The notes under the pieces were generated by a model, which saw only the letters and a program-made list of their open reading frames with translations, was not told the DNA's origin and made no database searches. A DNA stretch of 64,000 nucleotides, taken from the NCBI RefSeq assembly GCF_035046485.1, contig NC_085136.1, positions 162,499,963-162,563,962 of the forward strand. The letters run 5' to 3'. Shown piece by piece: positions 44,493-56,487 of this stretch. Source of the DNA: Aedes albopictus (Eukaryota; Arthropoda; Insecta; Diptera; Culicidae). The position numbers and the translations under genes are program-made. Each line of letters begins with the position of its first letter. Position 1 is the stretch's first letter.

Positions 44493-45447
44493 GTGTAATC
44501 AACTGTAGCTGAAGTTCTGTTTTGATCTTCAGTCCGAGCTCGGTGAATATGAATATGATTTTTTTTAATTTGGAAATGACTTTTTGTGATTTTAGGCTAT
44601 TTAAGGCACGCAAATGTCGAAATGTTGCCCTAATTCTAGTAATTATGCTTGCTTTAAGTGAATGGTATGCACCAGCAGCACTTTTTGCTTTTAGCCTTTT
44701 AAATCGTGCTTAAACCAAAAAATATCAATTGAAGATGAATATGCTGACTTTGAATATCAGTCCGTGGTAAAAATTCAGCAGACAGCGAGGTAATGAATTT
44801 TTCATCGCTTGAACTTCAGAAAGTGGCGCAGGGGTTGTCGAGGCGATAATCAAAACAAAAACAAATCTACGACGCAAGAGCCTCTGGGCGTCGGTTGGGA
44901 TGACTGTAATTTGATAAATTAAGACACTGGTGGTTCTGTAACGTTTCGCTTTCTGGGCCTATATACAATCCTCAATTTGAGCGGCTGTAGTCTAAACACC
45001 CATCTCTAACCGGGAGGAAGTGATTGTGGTTAACGGAAAATGGTCAGTTGGAAAGAAATGGAGATGACATTGTGGTAGTTTAGCAGATCGATAAGTAGGC
45101 CGAGCTCTTGGAATGATCATTATTAGTCGAGACGTCAACTGGGGAAGCACCACACTTAGAAAGTTGGGCCCTTCGGCAAAATTTATCGGATGGTTAAGGG
45201 TTTATAGCTAGCGGGTCGTTTAAAGCTACCTTTGGCACAAAGCGCTGCTACTTGAGAGATGATGTCTTCGCAACCCAAATAACAATCGCAAGCCGCAAAC
45301 AAGCAAGCATGCTGAATTGTTGCTTTATAATAGTAATGATAGCTGAACTAAAATGATGCTGTACACATTACTGTACAAATGATTTTCAATTGAAAAAGAA
45401 GCCCATGTTCAACTTTTCGTATTGGTATAACAATGATGTAATAGTAG

Positions 45448-45538
45448 TTTACGCAACAAGGTGCAGAATTCGATTTTTACAGCACTCGTCGTACTTATCC
45501 AACTCGGCAAGCCTCGTTGGATAAGTGTACAACTCGTG
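45448..45538. repeat. 91-bp spacer of palindrome 2 with internal hairpin
   Basis: The spacer is not self-complementary overall but contains ACTTATCCAAC (about 45493-45503) and GTTGGATAAGT (about 45516-45526) as an 11-bp hairpin around TCGGCAAGCCTC. Confidence 0.85.
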
Positions 45539-46493
45539 CTACTATTACATCATTGTTATACCAATACGAAAAGTTGAACATGGGCTTCTTTTTCAATTGA
45601 AAATCATTTGTACAGTAATGTGTACAGCATCATTTTAGTTCAGCTATCATTACTATTATAAAGCAACAATTCAGCATGCTTGCTTGTTTGCGGCTTGCGA
45701 TTGTTATTTGGGTTGCGAAGACATCATCTCTCAAGTAGCAGCGCTTTGTGCCAAAGGTAGCTTTAAACGACCCGCTAGCTATAAACCCTTAACCATCCGA
45801 TAAATTTTGCCGAAGGGCCCAACTTTCTAAGTGTGGTGCTTCCCCAGTTGACGTCTCGACTAATAATGATCATTCCAAGAGCTCGGCCTACTTATCGATC
45901 TGCTAAACTACCACAATGTCATCTCCATTTCTTTCCAACTGACCATTTTCCGTTAACCACAATCACTTCCTCCCGGTTAGAGATGGGTGTTTAGACTACA
46001 GCCGCTCAAATTGAGGATTGTATATAGGCCCAGAAAGCGAAACGTTACAGAACCACCAGTGTCTTAATTTATCAAATTACAGTCATCCCAACCGACGCCC
46101 AGAGGCTCTTGCGTCGTAGATTTGTTTTTGTTTTGATTATCGCCTCGACAACCCCTGCGCCACTTTCTGAAGTTCAAGCGATGAAAAATTCATTACCTCG
46201 CTGTCTGCTGAATTTTTACCACGGACTGATATTCAAAGTCAGCATATTCATCTTCAATTGATATTTTTTGGTTTAAGCACGATTTAAAAGGCTAAAAGCA
46301 AAAAGTGCTGCTGGTGCATACCATTCACTTAAAGCAAGCATAATTACTAGAATTAGGGCAACATTTCGACATTTGCGTGCCTTAAATAGCCTAAAATCAC
46401 AAAAAGTCATTTCCAAATTAAAAAAAATCATATTCATATTCACCGAGCTCGGACTGAAGATCAAAACAGAACTTCAGCTACAGTTGATTACAC

Positions 46494-46836
46494 CACAGAG
46501 AAACAGACATATTACTTAGAAGAAAATGGCTTCAAAAACATCGTTTGCCATCTCACTAGCACCCTCTATAATGCTCAATCCGAAGCATTCGTTTGCAGGT
46601 GTTGTTTCCCTCGGCTCGATGTAACAATTTAGCAGGTGAATAAAGGTTCATGTTTGAGTCATTTTATGTAAACATTGATCGGCATCGCGTTCATTTCTCT
46701 TCGAAATTTAGAGGCGACGTAGGCACAGCAGCGCCACCTTGACACATGCGAGCACAGTCCGAACCACATATTATTTTCAAAATGACCGTTCAATCGTGCG
46801 ATGATTTCGATTTGAGTAGTATGTCTGTTTGTCTGT
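46494..46836. mobile_element. P-like MITE (right arm mirror)
   Basis: Mirror of 44150-44492 in palindrome 2. Confidence 0.8.
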
Positions 46837-47295
46837 GATTACACTACGAGGCGTCGCTCTCATTGTCTTGCTTTCTCTTTGTCATGTTCATTCTCTGTGT
46901 CATGTTGGTGGGAGACTGCATTCATATATTTGTGTGCGTTTTCGCACTGATTGAACATCATTGGGCTGATTTTTTAGGCACTGAGAACCACTATCTCGTC
47001 TAAACGGAAAACTTTGTTCCTGAAGCAATCCACAGGTGAACTATGAAATTCTGTCGCCTAACTCAACGGGCAGAAGCCGTTCCTGAAGCAGTCCACCGTT
47101 AGGTGAAGTTCATAATTTTATCGCCTAACTCAACGGGTTGAATCCGCTCCTGAGGCAGTTCAACTTTGGGGGGAACTTCATTATATTTCGCCTAACTCAA
47201 CAGATTGAATCCGCTCCTGAGGCAGTTCACCAGTAAGGTGAACTTGATAACAGTTTCGCCCAACTCAACGGATATAATCCGTTCCTGGGGCAGTC

Positions 47296-47486
47296 CCGTT
47301 TTTTTTGTCTTTTTTTGTCTGTATTAGCGAGATTTTTAGCCCTAAGCTAGTTCATCTCGGGACCCACGCTTTACTTCCCTCACGAAGGAAGAACTCACTT
47401 TTTGCGAGGGTGTCGGGAGTGAGATTCGATCCCAGGTCCTCGGCGTGATAGTCAAGTGTTCTAACCATCACACCAGGTCCGCTCCA
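47296..47486 (-). mobile_element. Feilai-like SINE (right arm mirror)
   Basis: Reverse complement of 43500-43690 within palindrome 2. Confidence 0.75.
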
Positions 47487-49451
47487 CGGCAGTTTCGTGC
47501 AAAGGAACTTGAACTTGTTTTCTTTGGTTCAGGAAACCGAAGTTCGTTGCCAAGGTAACCACTGTTTGGCTTGATTTTTTCACGTACGTCTAATATTGTT
47601 GCTGCTTGATTTCGGCAGAGAAGGAGAGGGTTTGGAGAGGGTTCCTTCTTGATCTTATGATGATTCTTGATCACCTTCACTTGCAGCACTGGCACATCCT
47701 TGCACGATCTTGATTTTTGAATTGTCTTGATCTCCAAAAATGCTGAGTTGTTTTGCCGATAATCGTGCCGAAGACTCTGCTACTCATCCATAGCAAACGG
47801 GGGTTCTTCCATCGCCAATGTGGTGCTTTCCCAGTTGACGTTTCGACTAATAGTGATCATTACAAGAACTTGGCCTACTTATCGATCTGCTAAACTACCA
47901 CACTAAGTAATAAGGCTCCTGAGATATACGATACATAACATTTGGCACGTTCACTAGTGCAGTTTTTTCATAAATTCTACCGACAAATTTAGTGAGAATT
48001 TCTTTCGGCATTCCAAAGAATCCAAAGTGTGAAAACCATTCAAATATAGACAAAAAATAAATACAAATTTTCTCCATAAAAAGGTGTTTGCTAAAGCTTG
48101 CACTGAAAACTTCATCAAGTATTTTGTATTTTTTTAGCAATTCCATCGAGGCCAGGCGAATTTTAACGTAAGCCTATTGAGGCGTGTAAAATTACAACTA
48201 ACACACTACGACGAAATCTGTATGACACCTGCTACGTCCGCAACTGCGATTCAATGTAGATTGATTATGCAATCACTCGCCCGTTGATCGTATGTGTATT
48301 TCTGCGAATGGCAGAAAGTTGGAAATGCCTCTGATTGTTAGTCGCACCTAAGGCATCAGAAACTACAAAGATAAAAATAATGAGATTAAAATTCTGTGAC
48401 ATATGATGCACATAATTGGAGCGTGAGCTATCACAACAGTTTACATGACATATCATGTAAAGCTTTATTGAATGTATACCTTCTATAGAGGTGAATGAAC
48501 CTAGGTTATCTATAATAAAAAATACCCTCAATTTCGGAAAATGTTTCGAAATGTCAAAACTGTTATGAAATCTTGTTTCGTTGTTTCATGATCAGGGTAA
48601 AAAGCTGGCTTGAAATACTGAAGCGTGTCCGGTAAACATGTAGGTTAGCTGAATAATAAAAAAAATCAATCACTATTAACTAAGTTGTAACAATCTTTCT
48701 CGTTCCGCGTCACTATTGCATAATCCCAAAGCTTTCCACCAACAGGTAATGGCAATTGCCAATTAGTCCACTATCTGAAACGGGTTCACTCCAGCCAGCA
48801 TGCATTAGGCAACTATTTAAAGCACGTGAAAGTAAATATTGACGGGTAGCGGTGGCGGCAATGGTGCTAAAATTATACCGTAATTTCGCTCTTCTAATGT
48901 CTCCGCACGGATGAAAGGAACCCGAACAGATGGATATAATAAAACTACTACCAAAGGTAACCAAATATACAATGATTTGAGTAAACAGATTGTTGTAACA
49001 CATGTACCAAAAAAATGTAAAATAATGATAATTTCAACAATACTTCCTTCAATAAAAACAAAATTTCAAGCAGTTTTGAGAATATTAAAACATGATTTGT
49101 TCAATTAAACTAGTTTCAAAATACAACAGTAAGAACAAATCGTCCCCTTAATGCTAGAACTAGGTAACTCGAAAATCGTAGTTTCGAGAAAAACGACTTT
49201 GAAAATTTTACAATTTTTCATGCAGTTGTTCCAAAGGTATGGAGCCCTTAAAATAATTATTTTTTTGCGTTGATTGCTTAATCAGCTTCTACTCTTTCTG
49301 CTACAAGAAAAAGTTTTGAACTTTTTTGGTTTAAACTTTTGATAAAAACAATGAATGGTTAAAAAAATGTCGAGTTACCTAGTTATAGCACTCAAAACGC
49401 AACATAAATAATGGAGCAGATGTTCTGAGATACCTAGTTTTTACCACTATA

Positions 49452-50307
49452 GGGGGATTAGGGGCATAATGGACACCCGGGGCGAAATGGACACCCCTGT
49501 TTTTGCCGAAATCGTTGACTTTTATGTAAAACTTTCGATGCATAAGTGTAAAGGAACAAGTCATGGTCCTATTTTTCAAAAGTACCATTTATATTGCTCC
49601 AAAATAATCAAAATATCATTGAAATTGAAATATGTTTTTCATATGTTGAAATTCTTATAATTTCGAAGCAGCAGCAAATAAGGTATTACGAGTGTTGGAG
49701 CGTGTCCACCATAAAAATAAGTGATTTGTTACCTTATATACATGAATACGGATGTTTAGCAATGGATGAAGTATTTTATTTTTGATCAGAAATTACTAAA
49801 AATAGCAATGTTAATGTTGTAGTCGATTCGGGGCGAAATGAACACCTGCTATTACGAATAGATGTACGCGCATTGCATACTGTTAGGCGTTTTAAAGAGT
49901 TTGGAGAAAATTAATCCGTTTATTTTTGTCTAAAATTTATTTTCTAAACTTTGAAGTTATGTAAACTCGTCTAAGATGGAGTATTATATCTGTCGCATTG
50001 ATCTCCGTAGGCATATTACTTAACTGATCGATGTAATCAAAGAATTAGCATAAATAATGTAGGGGTGTCCATTATGCCCCGATGGGTGTCCATTTCGCCC
50101 CGTACCTTTCCTGCCAGCCCTAAAAAACACACGATTTCAAATTCGATATTTCTTCACAATAATGACATTTTACCTACTGTAAATGATTGAAATACGTAGG
50201 AAACAAGCTAAAGTTGTAAGCCAACTGATAATATGTTAAGGTTCTCATCGTTATACAGGTCTAACGTACTCATTTGCTTAGGGTGTCCATTATGCCCCTA
50301 ATCCCCC
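49452..50307 (+). mobile_element. MITE with 27-bp perfect inverted repeats and TA target duplication
   Basis: The termini start GGGGGATTAGGGGCATAATG and are perfectly inverted over 27 bp. TA flanks both sides (49450-49451, 50308-50309). Inside, further inverted copies of GGGTGTCCATT(A/T)(T/C)GCCCC lie near both ends (49482-49497 and 50064-50101). The TA duplication suggests Tc1/mariner-type mobilisation. No transposase. Confidence 0.85.
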
Positions 50308-50632
50308 TAGATATCATTATTTTCAGTTTTCTTGTTGCAGTATGCAAATTTAAAAGGGTTCACATGTTGAAATGAACGTGCAATTACTGATTTTTCTAGG
50401 ATGCCTGCTATATCACCACATGACACCTCAAAATGTTCATAAATAATCGTCTACGAACAACTGTGATTGTTTAGCTAAACCAATACAAGTAATTTTTTTA
50501 AATTTTTAGGCCTAAAATGAAAAACAGTAGTAGACTTTCAATCTACTAACAAAAGAATGACTAGTAACATGTCCACGTCCAAGCAGCCGATAGCTTTTAA
50601 CCTGTACGGTTGGAAATAGATATGATTTTCCC

Positions 50633-50833
50633 AGTTACCTAGTTATAGCACTCAGTTCTTGTATTCTACACTGAGATACCTAGTTTTGAAAATGGTGAAT
50701 ATTATCGTCGTTTATAATCGTATTTCATTGGTCTTTGGATATATTATAGAGCTCAAAAAGCTCGACATAATGGTATATTCAACTCAAAAACGTCAAATTT
50801 CGAGTTACCTAGTTCTAGCATTAAGGGGACGAA
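50633..50833. repeat. CGAGTTACCTAGTT-type repeat block, rearranged copy
   Basis: Contains CAGTTACCTAGTTATAGCACTCA and CGAGTTACCTAGTTCTAGC in direct orientation. In the palindrome-arm copy the same two motifs are inverted relative to each other. Confidence 0.55.
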
Positions 50834-52159
50834 ATACTGTTATATTTTACAGAACAAATACTGTTATATTTTACAAAAACAGACATAAATGTTGCATATT
50901 TTGTTATTCATTTGTGGAATCGTGTGTTTTTTGCGCAACAATGCCAAACAAAACTCCAAAAAATTTAAAAATAATTTTGTAACAAATATGTCTACAAACG
51001 TCGACCAAAATTCAGTAAAATTTCGCCAAATTATGGTAAAATCTCATTGTTTATCTGTCAAACATTAAACACGTTCGTAAATTTTACCGATTTTTTCCTG
51101 TAAACAATTTTTCAGTTGAGATTTCAGTAAAATATGGCCGACGTAAGTGATATTTTAAGTGATACTATAATTTTGTTATTAGTTTTACAATTAAAAATAA
51201 AAGTGCAATTATTTCATGACTACTTTGGTACAAGAATGCTTTGACTAAAATCTTATCAATTTCTGTTATAACCTTGTTATGCGGTACTGGTCGGGAAAGC
51301 AGCACAAGTGTAACAGTAGAAGTAGCTCGGCTAATTTACTTGATATCGGCGAAACAGCTAAAAGGTGAAAATGCCGCAAATTTATGACTCGGTTCGGTGG
51401 TGAACAATTCTTCCCCAAATCACCGAACGAAGCCATGAATAATGATTGCCTTTGCCGAAGTGGGTGAGTTGAGTATGACTCAGAATCGGAAAGTACACCG
51501 ACCGATTTCTGGGCTAGGCCGGTTTTCCTTACACATCATGTTCGGCAATATATTGGATCATTAATTTGCCGTAAACTTTCAGACTTGTGTTTGCCAATAC
51601 TGAACGGTAACAGACTTCTCAAGCCCTTCCTCGTTACTTGTATCAAATAATGGAGTAGGAGTACATATTATTTTTTCAATATTGCTGTTTGAAGGTTTTA
51701 AATTACACTTAATCTTCTTTTCCGCCATTAAATTGCGCAATCATCGTATACTTTATCAAAAGGACGTATAAAATAGGGGGTTCCTTTGTGGATACGTTTA
51801 TTTGAATAAGTAACCGAGAAATATTGTCGCGCTTATCTTTTATTAGAGTCCGACGGCGGTCGTACGCTCGCAAGGCATACAGCCGCAGTGACACTCGCAA
51901 GGCAAAACAAAGGGAAATATCTTTCCGCCCAAAACAAAAGCACGTGGGTTTCGCAAAGTGACAGATGTTTTTGGATTGTTTTTGTGATGAACGGCAAGAG
52001 TGATTCAGTGAGATGAGTGTGCTTGCTGTCAAATCTCATATAATGGGATCGAATTGTGCTGGAATCTGGTGATGCTGTTATGGTTAGCTAAGGAAAGGAT
52101 GAAACATGATCGATGAGATTTGAATTACCTTATGACAACTAAAATGCCGTGTCATGATT
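50834..52159. other. Intergenic, no gene recognised
   Basis: AT-rich. The frames at 51709-52039 on the minus strand have no recognisable domain. Confidence 0.45.
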
Positions 52160-52245
52160 TGGCTAGGTAGCTAAGTTGGAAAGGCACTGATCTAGCGAAT
52201 AAGGGTCGTGAGTTCAAATCTCACCTGAGCTGTGATTTTTTTCGG
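52160..52245 (+). mobile_element. tRNA-derived SINE head
   Basis: TAGCTAAGTTGGAAAGG and GAGTTCAAATCTC mark A-box-like and B-box regions; TGATTTTTTT follows. It is homologous to 11036-11112. The stems do not pair as in a functional tRNA. Confidence 0.55.
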
Positions 52246-52348
52246 AATTTCACTAATAATTTATCCATCTTTTTCATGTATATATATGTTGAGTTTCATT
52301 AAATATCATTAATTGACCACACGGATTAGTATACCGAAGACTTGCCCC

Positions 52349-52801
52349 ACAGACAAACAGACGGAACACTCTTCAAAACGGCTTGGCACATGCATTTAAC
52401 CGTTATGTGGCCGGCAAACTTTTTGCTTTTTTCTACACCGTGTATTTTAAATGGGTGCTGAGTACCCGGGTACCCTGCCGACCACATAAGGTTTAAGGAT
52501 CAATTCAAATTTCATTCGATTTGCGCGATAGTTCCACCAGATGCGCTAGTGTTCGATCGCTTTGACGTTTGCCAGTGTTCACGTTGCTGAATGATGCAAA
52601 CGAAAATTACAGGCAATTTGTGTAGTGGTGTGCGTGTCAGCAAAACGTCAAATCGAAATCAGGCAAACGTCAAATCGCAATCCATCATGGCCGACTGTGT
52701 CTTGCGTGGTTGTACCAACAGGTGGCAAAGTGCTCATGAAAATTACACCGGGCAAAAGTTTTTTATGAATTTTCCCTAAGAGTTACGTCTGTTTGTCTGT
52801 G
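52349..52801 (+). mobile_element. P-like non-autonomous element with captured THAP start
   Basis: The ends are ACAGACAAACAGACGGAAC and GTTACGTCTGTTTGTCTGTG. CTTGCCCC flanks it (52341-52348 and 52802-52809). It has the same termini and the same one-base asymmetry (extra G on the right) as the MITE at 44150, which has a different 8-bp duplication, so the borders are confirmed by two insertions. The interior has an ATG that opens a THAP-like frame. P elements encode N-terminal THAP domains, which supports assignment to P over hAT. Confidence 0.7.
52687..52779 (+). pseudogene. N-terminal THAP-domain fragment (31 codons)
   Basis: The frame MADCVLRGCTNRWQ...FFMNFP-stop resembles the start of a THAP zinc finger: C-x4-C near the N-terminus and the aromatic-x-x-F-P box that follows. 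The downstream CxxH and AVPTIF parts are missing. It is probably the 5' exon of the transposase gene of the parental element, now truncated. It is too short to be functional. Confidence 0.55.
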
Positions 52802-52841
52802 CTTGCCCCTTAAGTCTAAGCGCAAACTAATTAAAAAAAAA

Positions 52842-53117
52842 TGCCCGATGTATTTTTCATGAACACGCTGCCACCTATTGGTACAACCGCGCAAGACACA
52901 GTCGGCCATGATGGATTGCGATTTGACGTTTGCCTAACACGAACACTACTACACAAATCACATGTAACTTTACTTTGCATCATTCTGCGACGTGTATGTA
53001 CACTAGTAAACGTCAAAGTGATTGAACACTAGCACATCTAGTGGTAGGATCGCGGAAACCAAATAAATTTAGATTCATGTGCCAAGCCCTTTTGAAGACT
53101 GTAACGTCTGTGCTCCC
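52842..53117 (-). mobile_element. Inverted, truncated relative of the P-like element
   Basis: Reverse complement of much of 52349-52765, diverged and with a deletion: the outer end CACAGACGTTACAGTCTTCAAAAG, the AAACGTCAAATCGCAATCCATCATGGCC block, and the same THAP start on the minus strand (ATG at 52909-52907). Together the two form a 0.77-kb foldback. Confidence 0.75.
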
Positions 53118-54335
53118 ACCTTCCATCCCCCCGTGGCTACGCCACTGCCAGGGTCAGGCATGGAAATGAGACTTTTTTCTGTTTACCGTTCATCGATACT
53201 GGCAGTAAAATAAAAACAAAACAACGGCAGCACCAATACCATCAGATGTCGCGCCGACGGCAGTCGAGCAGACGCTTGACGGTTTTCGCTTCCCCACGAA
53301 AATTTTTATGAGCAGTCATGCTGAGGCGGGTGATTGCGAAAAATGTCAAATATTTTCAACTGCTAATAACTCACTTGTTTTAATAAATAACTTAATTCGA
53401 TTTGCACAAACAGCTAGAGCACACTCCTAGCTTTGCGATGCATGGAAAGAAGTTTGTCTAGAAGCGGTTTGAAACGCAGAAAAATGCGAAAATGGGAGAG
53501 ACAGAAATTTCTGTCGTCGTTGTGCTCGAGTACTGGCGCTCTCGCACTTGGAAACCGTTTCGAGGAAGAAGGCTGCAGGAAAAAAAATGTTATGACATTT
53601 ATTTTTCGAACAGTTTGAGCGCAGACAGACGTTCTAGCTCGAACAAATTTATTCAAATTTTCTATGTAAATTTTCACTAGCGACACCTAGGCAACCGATT
53701 GCCACAGTTCAGTCGCGTGCAGTTGACAGTTTGAGAAACCACGTGCTTCCAGCCGCTTACTTACCACCCAATTCACCACCCACCGAAAAATAAAATGAAA
53801 ACAAACACTGTCAAAATCATTCCTACATGTGCGTCACATTCACAAAGATTTCCCAATGCGAGTGAAGTTCATCCAAATGCAGTTTTATTCAAGCAAATCT
53901 AAGTAAAATAAAAGTAATAATGTGTAAAATATTTTACAAGAGTCCTGCGCTAATTTGTGCAAAAGATTTTAGGCATTAAATAAAAGTCATTTACTCTGCA
54001 CAAATTATGTGGAAACATTATTAGCGTGCAACACGTGCGGTCTTTTCCCGCCATCCGGCTGGAAGACGACCGTGGTGACAGTTGTTGGTGCAACGCACAT
54101 GTGAGGCAGCGATTGAATATGAACGAATTCTGCACCGAGATGCGTACAACGTTTTTTGCAATTTCATAAACTACCACTTGAGGATAGTTTTTAACAAAAC
54201 TTTTACATAAAACTGCACACTGATGTTCATAGCCATGTTTAAGAAAGTCTGATCATAGCAGATTAAACTGTGCAGTTGTCACAATTTTTCAAACCTGCGT
54301 CCAGAAAGCATCAAGAAGTTGATCAAAACTGAAAA
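53118..54335. other. Intergenic, no gene recognised
   Basis: No protein domain or sharp repeat structure was seen; several short frames around 53430-53690 overlap on both strands without recognisable content. Confidence 0.4.
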
Positions 54336-54339
54336 CAGT

Positions 54340-54397
54340 GCTGTAATGGTTCATTACGCAATGCAAATCAGTGCTGTAATGAACCATTACAGCACTG
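54340..54397. repeat. Inverted repeat CAGTGCTGTAATGGTTCATTA
   Basis: 21-bp arms at 54340-54360 and 54377-54397. The right arm is part of a second palindrome with 13-bp arms (54369-54397). Confidence 0.8.
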
Positions 54398-54854
54398 ATA
54401 ATTTAGTGTGGGAAAGTAGGCCTTTTCCTGTTTGATTTGCGTGAGGTAAAACAGCCTATTACGATGAGAAATTGCAAAAAACACTTTACAAGCGTTTAAT
54501 AAGATTTTGATTCGACTCGCAATAATTCCTTTACAAAATAATTTAACAAGGCCTTTTACTGCTTCCTGTTAAGTTCATGTAAAAATTAGCACATGTAACT
54601 ATGTATAATGTAGCACATGTAACCATGTATAATGTGTTTTTCACGAATCAAATAAGCGCTTTCGTTTCGCTTTACTTCGACTCAGAGTACAGGATGAGAA
54701 ACACATGTTTTTTCCTGAACAGCAGCTGAATTAATGTGTTGTTCAGTTGTTAATCATAACGTTGTGCTAATTCATTACTGTTGAATAGGAGTCGAAGTTT
54801 GATCATTATTAAACCACGAGAAGTTTATGTTTTGATTTGAGCGCTGAAATTCAT

Positions 54855-54935
54855 CATCTCTAGGATGGCGCAGATAGGAAGGCATGCGACTGACAATCTA
54901 AGGGTCTCGAATTCGAATCTTGATTTAGGTGAATT
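54855..54935 (+). mobile_element. Diverged tRNA-derived SINE head
   Basis: AGGATGGCGCAGATAGGAAGGC followed by GAATTCGAATCTT resembles A and B boxes at about the right spacing. Weak, with no clean cloverleaf. Confidence 0.4.
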
Positions 54936-55719
54936 TATGAAGAGCTATTATTTCACAATAGTTGTTCACAGCATAAATGCCAATCATAAACTCTCGTGAA
55001 AATTGAAAAAAATGCATTTTATTTATTTTTGTTCATTTTTTGATACAGTTGAATAACAGCTTTACTGCATAGTTGTTAAACGATTTAACAACAAACAGTT
55101 CAGTTGGTACACAACACTATACAACACCGTGAATATCATTGACATTTTTCGAAGGTTGTCCGTGACATTTACCTTAAATATTCGAAAAATATCGTTTTTT
55201 CCGTGACTTTCTTGCAGAACTGGTCTAGCCGCACAAATCTTTCATACACCGTATTCTCATGTTCAGCTTCTAAAATGAGCTGTAGGTGATTGAATTTAGA
55301 TATGACGAAATGAATTTTTCAGCACTGAACACAAATGCTGCCCTCCTGTTTTTGTCGATAGACAGAGACGCATGAGTGAGAGCTTTCGTTACTGTGCGAG
55401 AGACAAATCGCAGCACTAGCTCTACGGAGGGGGTGCTTGTCACAGTGCATTTGTTCGGTACTTTCAATATACAGAAAAAAAAACTTAATAAATTAATTAG
55501 AGAGTTTTTGTTTTTGGCAAAGTTGTTAGTCCTATCAAGGACTTACAGGCGATGGATCGTTTGATTCAAAATTTTATCAATCTTGCGTAGAATCAAACAC
55601 AGTGCAGTGCCAAACACAGAGACAAGCACAGAGAGAGTGCTTACGACAGAGTGCGAGAGACAGAAGACCTCCAGCGCAACACAAAACCGATTGCACGTAC
55701 TCGCTTTCTAGTTTGTTGT
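54936..55719. other. Intergenic, no gene recognised
   Basis: AT-rich; no recognisable domain or repeat. Confidence 0.4.
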
Positions 55720-56290
55720 GCTGTCGCATAGCAGCGTGTGTAGAGCGCAAAGAGTTTTGAGTAGCACCCTATCCCTGGTTTCAGGAATGTTTGTGGTTCA
55801 GGTGGCTTCAAAAAGTTTAGGGGCGTCTGGGGGGGCTTCCAAGTTTTATACGCGTTTGAGGAGGCTTCGAGGGTTTCAGGCGCGTTTCAAAGGGACGTAG
55901 AAGTTCTTAAGAGGTTTCAGAAGCATTTGAAGTAGTTTCTCGAGAATATTATTGAATTAAATTCTAGGGTTCCAGGGATGTTTAAAGGCACAGGGCACCA
56001 CAACTGCCTTAAATCCTCTACGCACTCCTGAACCGTCCTGACGTCATCATGAAATCTCCTGTAACCCTAGAAACACCTGAATAACTCTCGAAACCCATGA
56101 AAATCCGTTAAAACACATTGAAACTCCTTGGAACGCTTTGGTACCCCTAAAAACTCTCTAAACCACTTTGAAACCCCCTTAATAGCCCTTGAACACCCTG
56201 AAGTTGCCCGAAATACCTTCAAACGTATCTGAAACCACTCTAAAACACTCTCTGTACAGGGTTCAAAATTATACTTTTTTGGCTATCATG
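55720..56290. repeat. Degenerate CCCTGAAACACC-type repeats
   Basis: Loose repeats of CTTGAAACxCCTxAAAAC composition. They resemble the 136-bp array family at 32770-34500 in style but are far more decayed. Confidence 0.5.
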
Positions 56291-56321
56291 TTCAGGATGA
56301 TTCTAAAACGATAGAATCCTG

Positions 56322-56487
56322 TGGAGCGGATCTGGTGTGTTGGTTAGAACACTTGACTATCACGCCGAGGACCTGGGATCGAATCCCACTCCCGACAAAC
56401 TCGCGAAATGAAGGGGAAGTAAAGCGTGGGTCCCGAGATGAACTAGCCTAGGGTTAAAAATCTCGTAAACACAGATAAAAAAGATAG
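56322..56487 (+). mobile_element. Feilai-like tRNA-derived SINE
   Basis: Head GGAGCGGATCTGGTGTGTTGGTTAGAACAC, B box GGGATCGAATCCC, body GGGTCCCGAGATGAACTAGC, and A-rich end ACAGATAAAAAAGATAG. It has a short internal deletion relative to the copy at 43500. Confidence 0.75.

Larger units (their letters stand above)
43084..45154 (+). mobile_element. TRIM-like retroelement with 84-bp terminal repeats (left arm)
   Basis: Two direct 84-bp repeats (43084-43167, 45071-45154) begin TGTGGTAG and end CACCACA. They differ at 6 sites. Together they are flanked by CTTAG on both sides (43079-43083, 45155-45159). One base after the first repeat, TGGCGATGGAAGAACCC is a plausible tRNA primer-binding site. A purine-rich AAAGAAATGGAGATGACAT precedes the second. 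This is LTR-retrotransposon architecture without gag or pol. The 1.9-kb interior contains a SINE, a tandem array and a P-like MITE, which inflate it. LTR divergence of about 7 percent suggests an old insertion. Confidence 0.8.
40767..45447. repeat. Giant palindrome 2, left arm
   Basis: Reverse complement of 45539-50219, with positions x and 90986-x corresponding throughout without a net indel. The arms look almost identical; one substitution is visible near 41973 versus 49013 (Asn versus Lys in the shadow frame). The left arm stops at the N gap inside a MITE that is complete on the right, so the palindrome was probably longer. Confidence 0.95.
45832..47902 (-). mobile_element. TRIM-like retroelement (right arm mirror)
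   Basis: Mirror of 43084-45154 with terminal repeats at 45832-45915 and 47819-47902 and the same CTTAG flanks in complement. Confidence 0.8.
45539..50219. repeat. Giant palindrome 2, right arm
   Basis: Mirror of 40767-45447. It continues rightward into the last 88 bp of a MITE for which the matching left part would lie in the gap. Confidence 0.95.
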
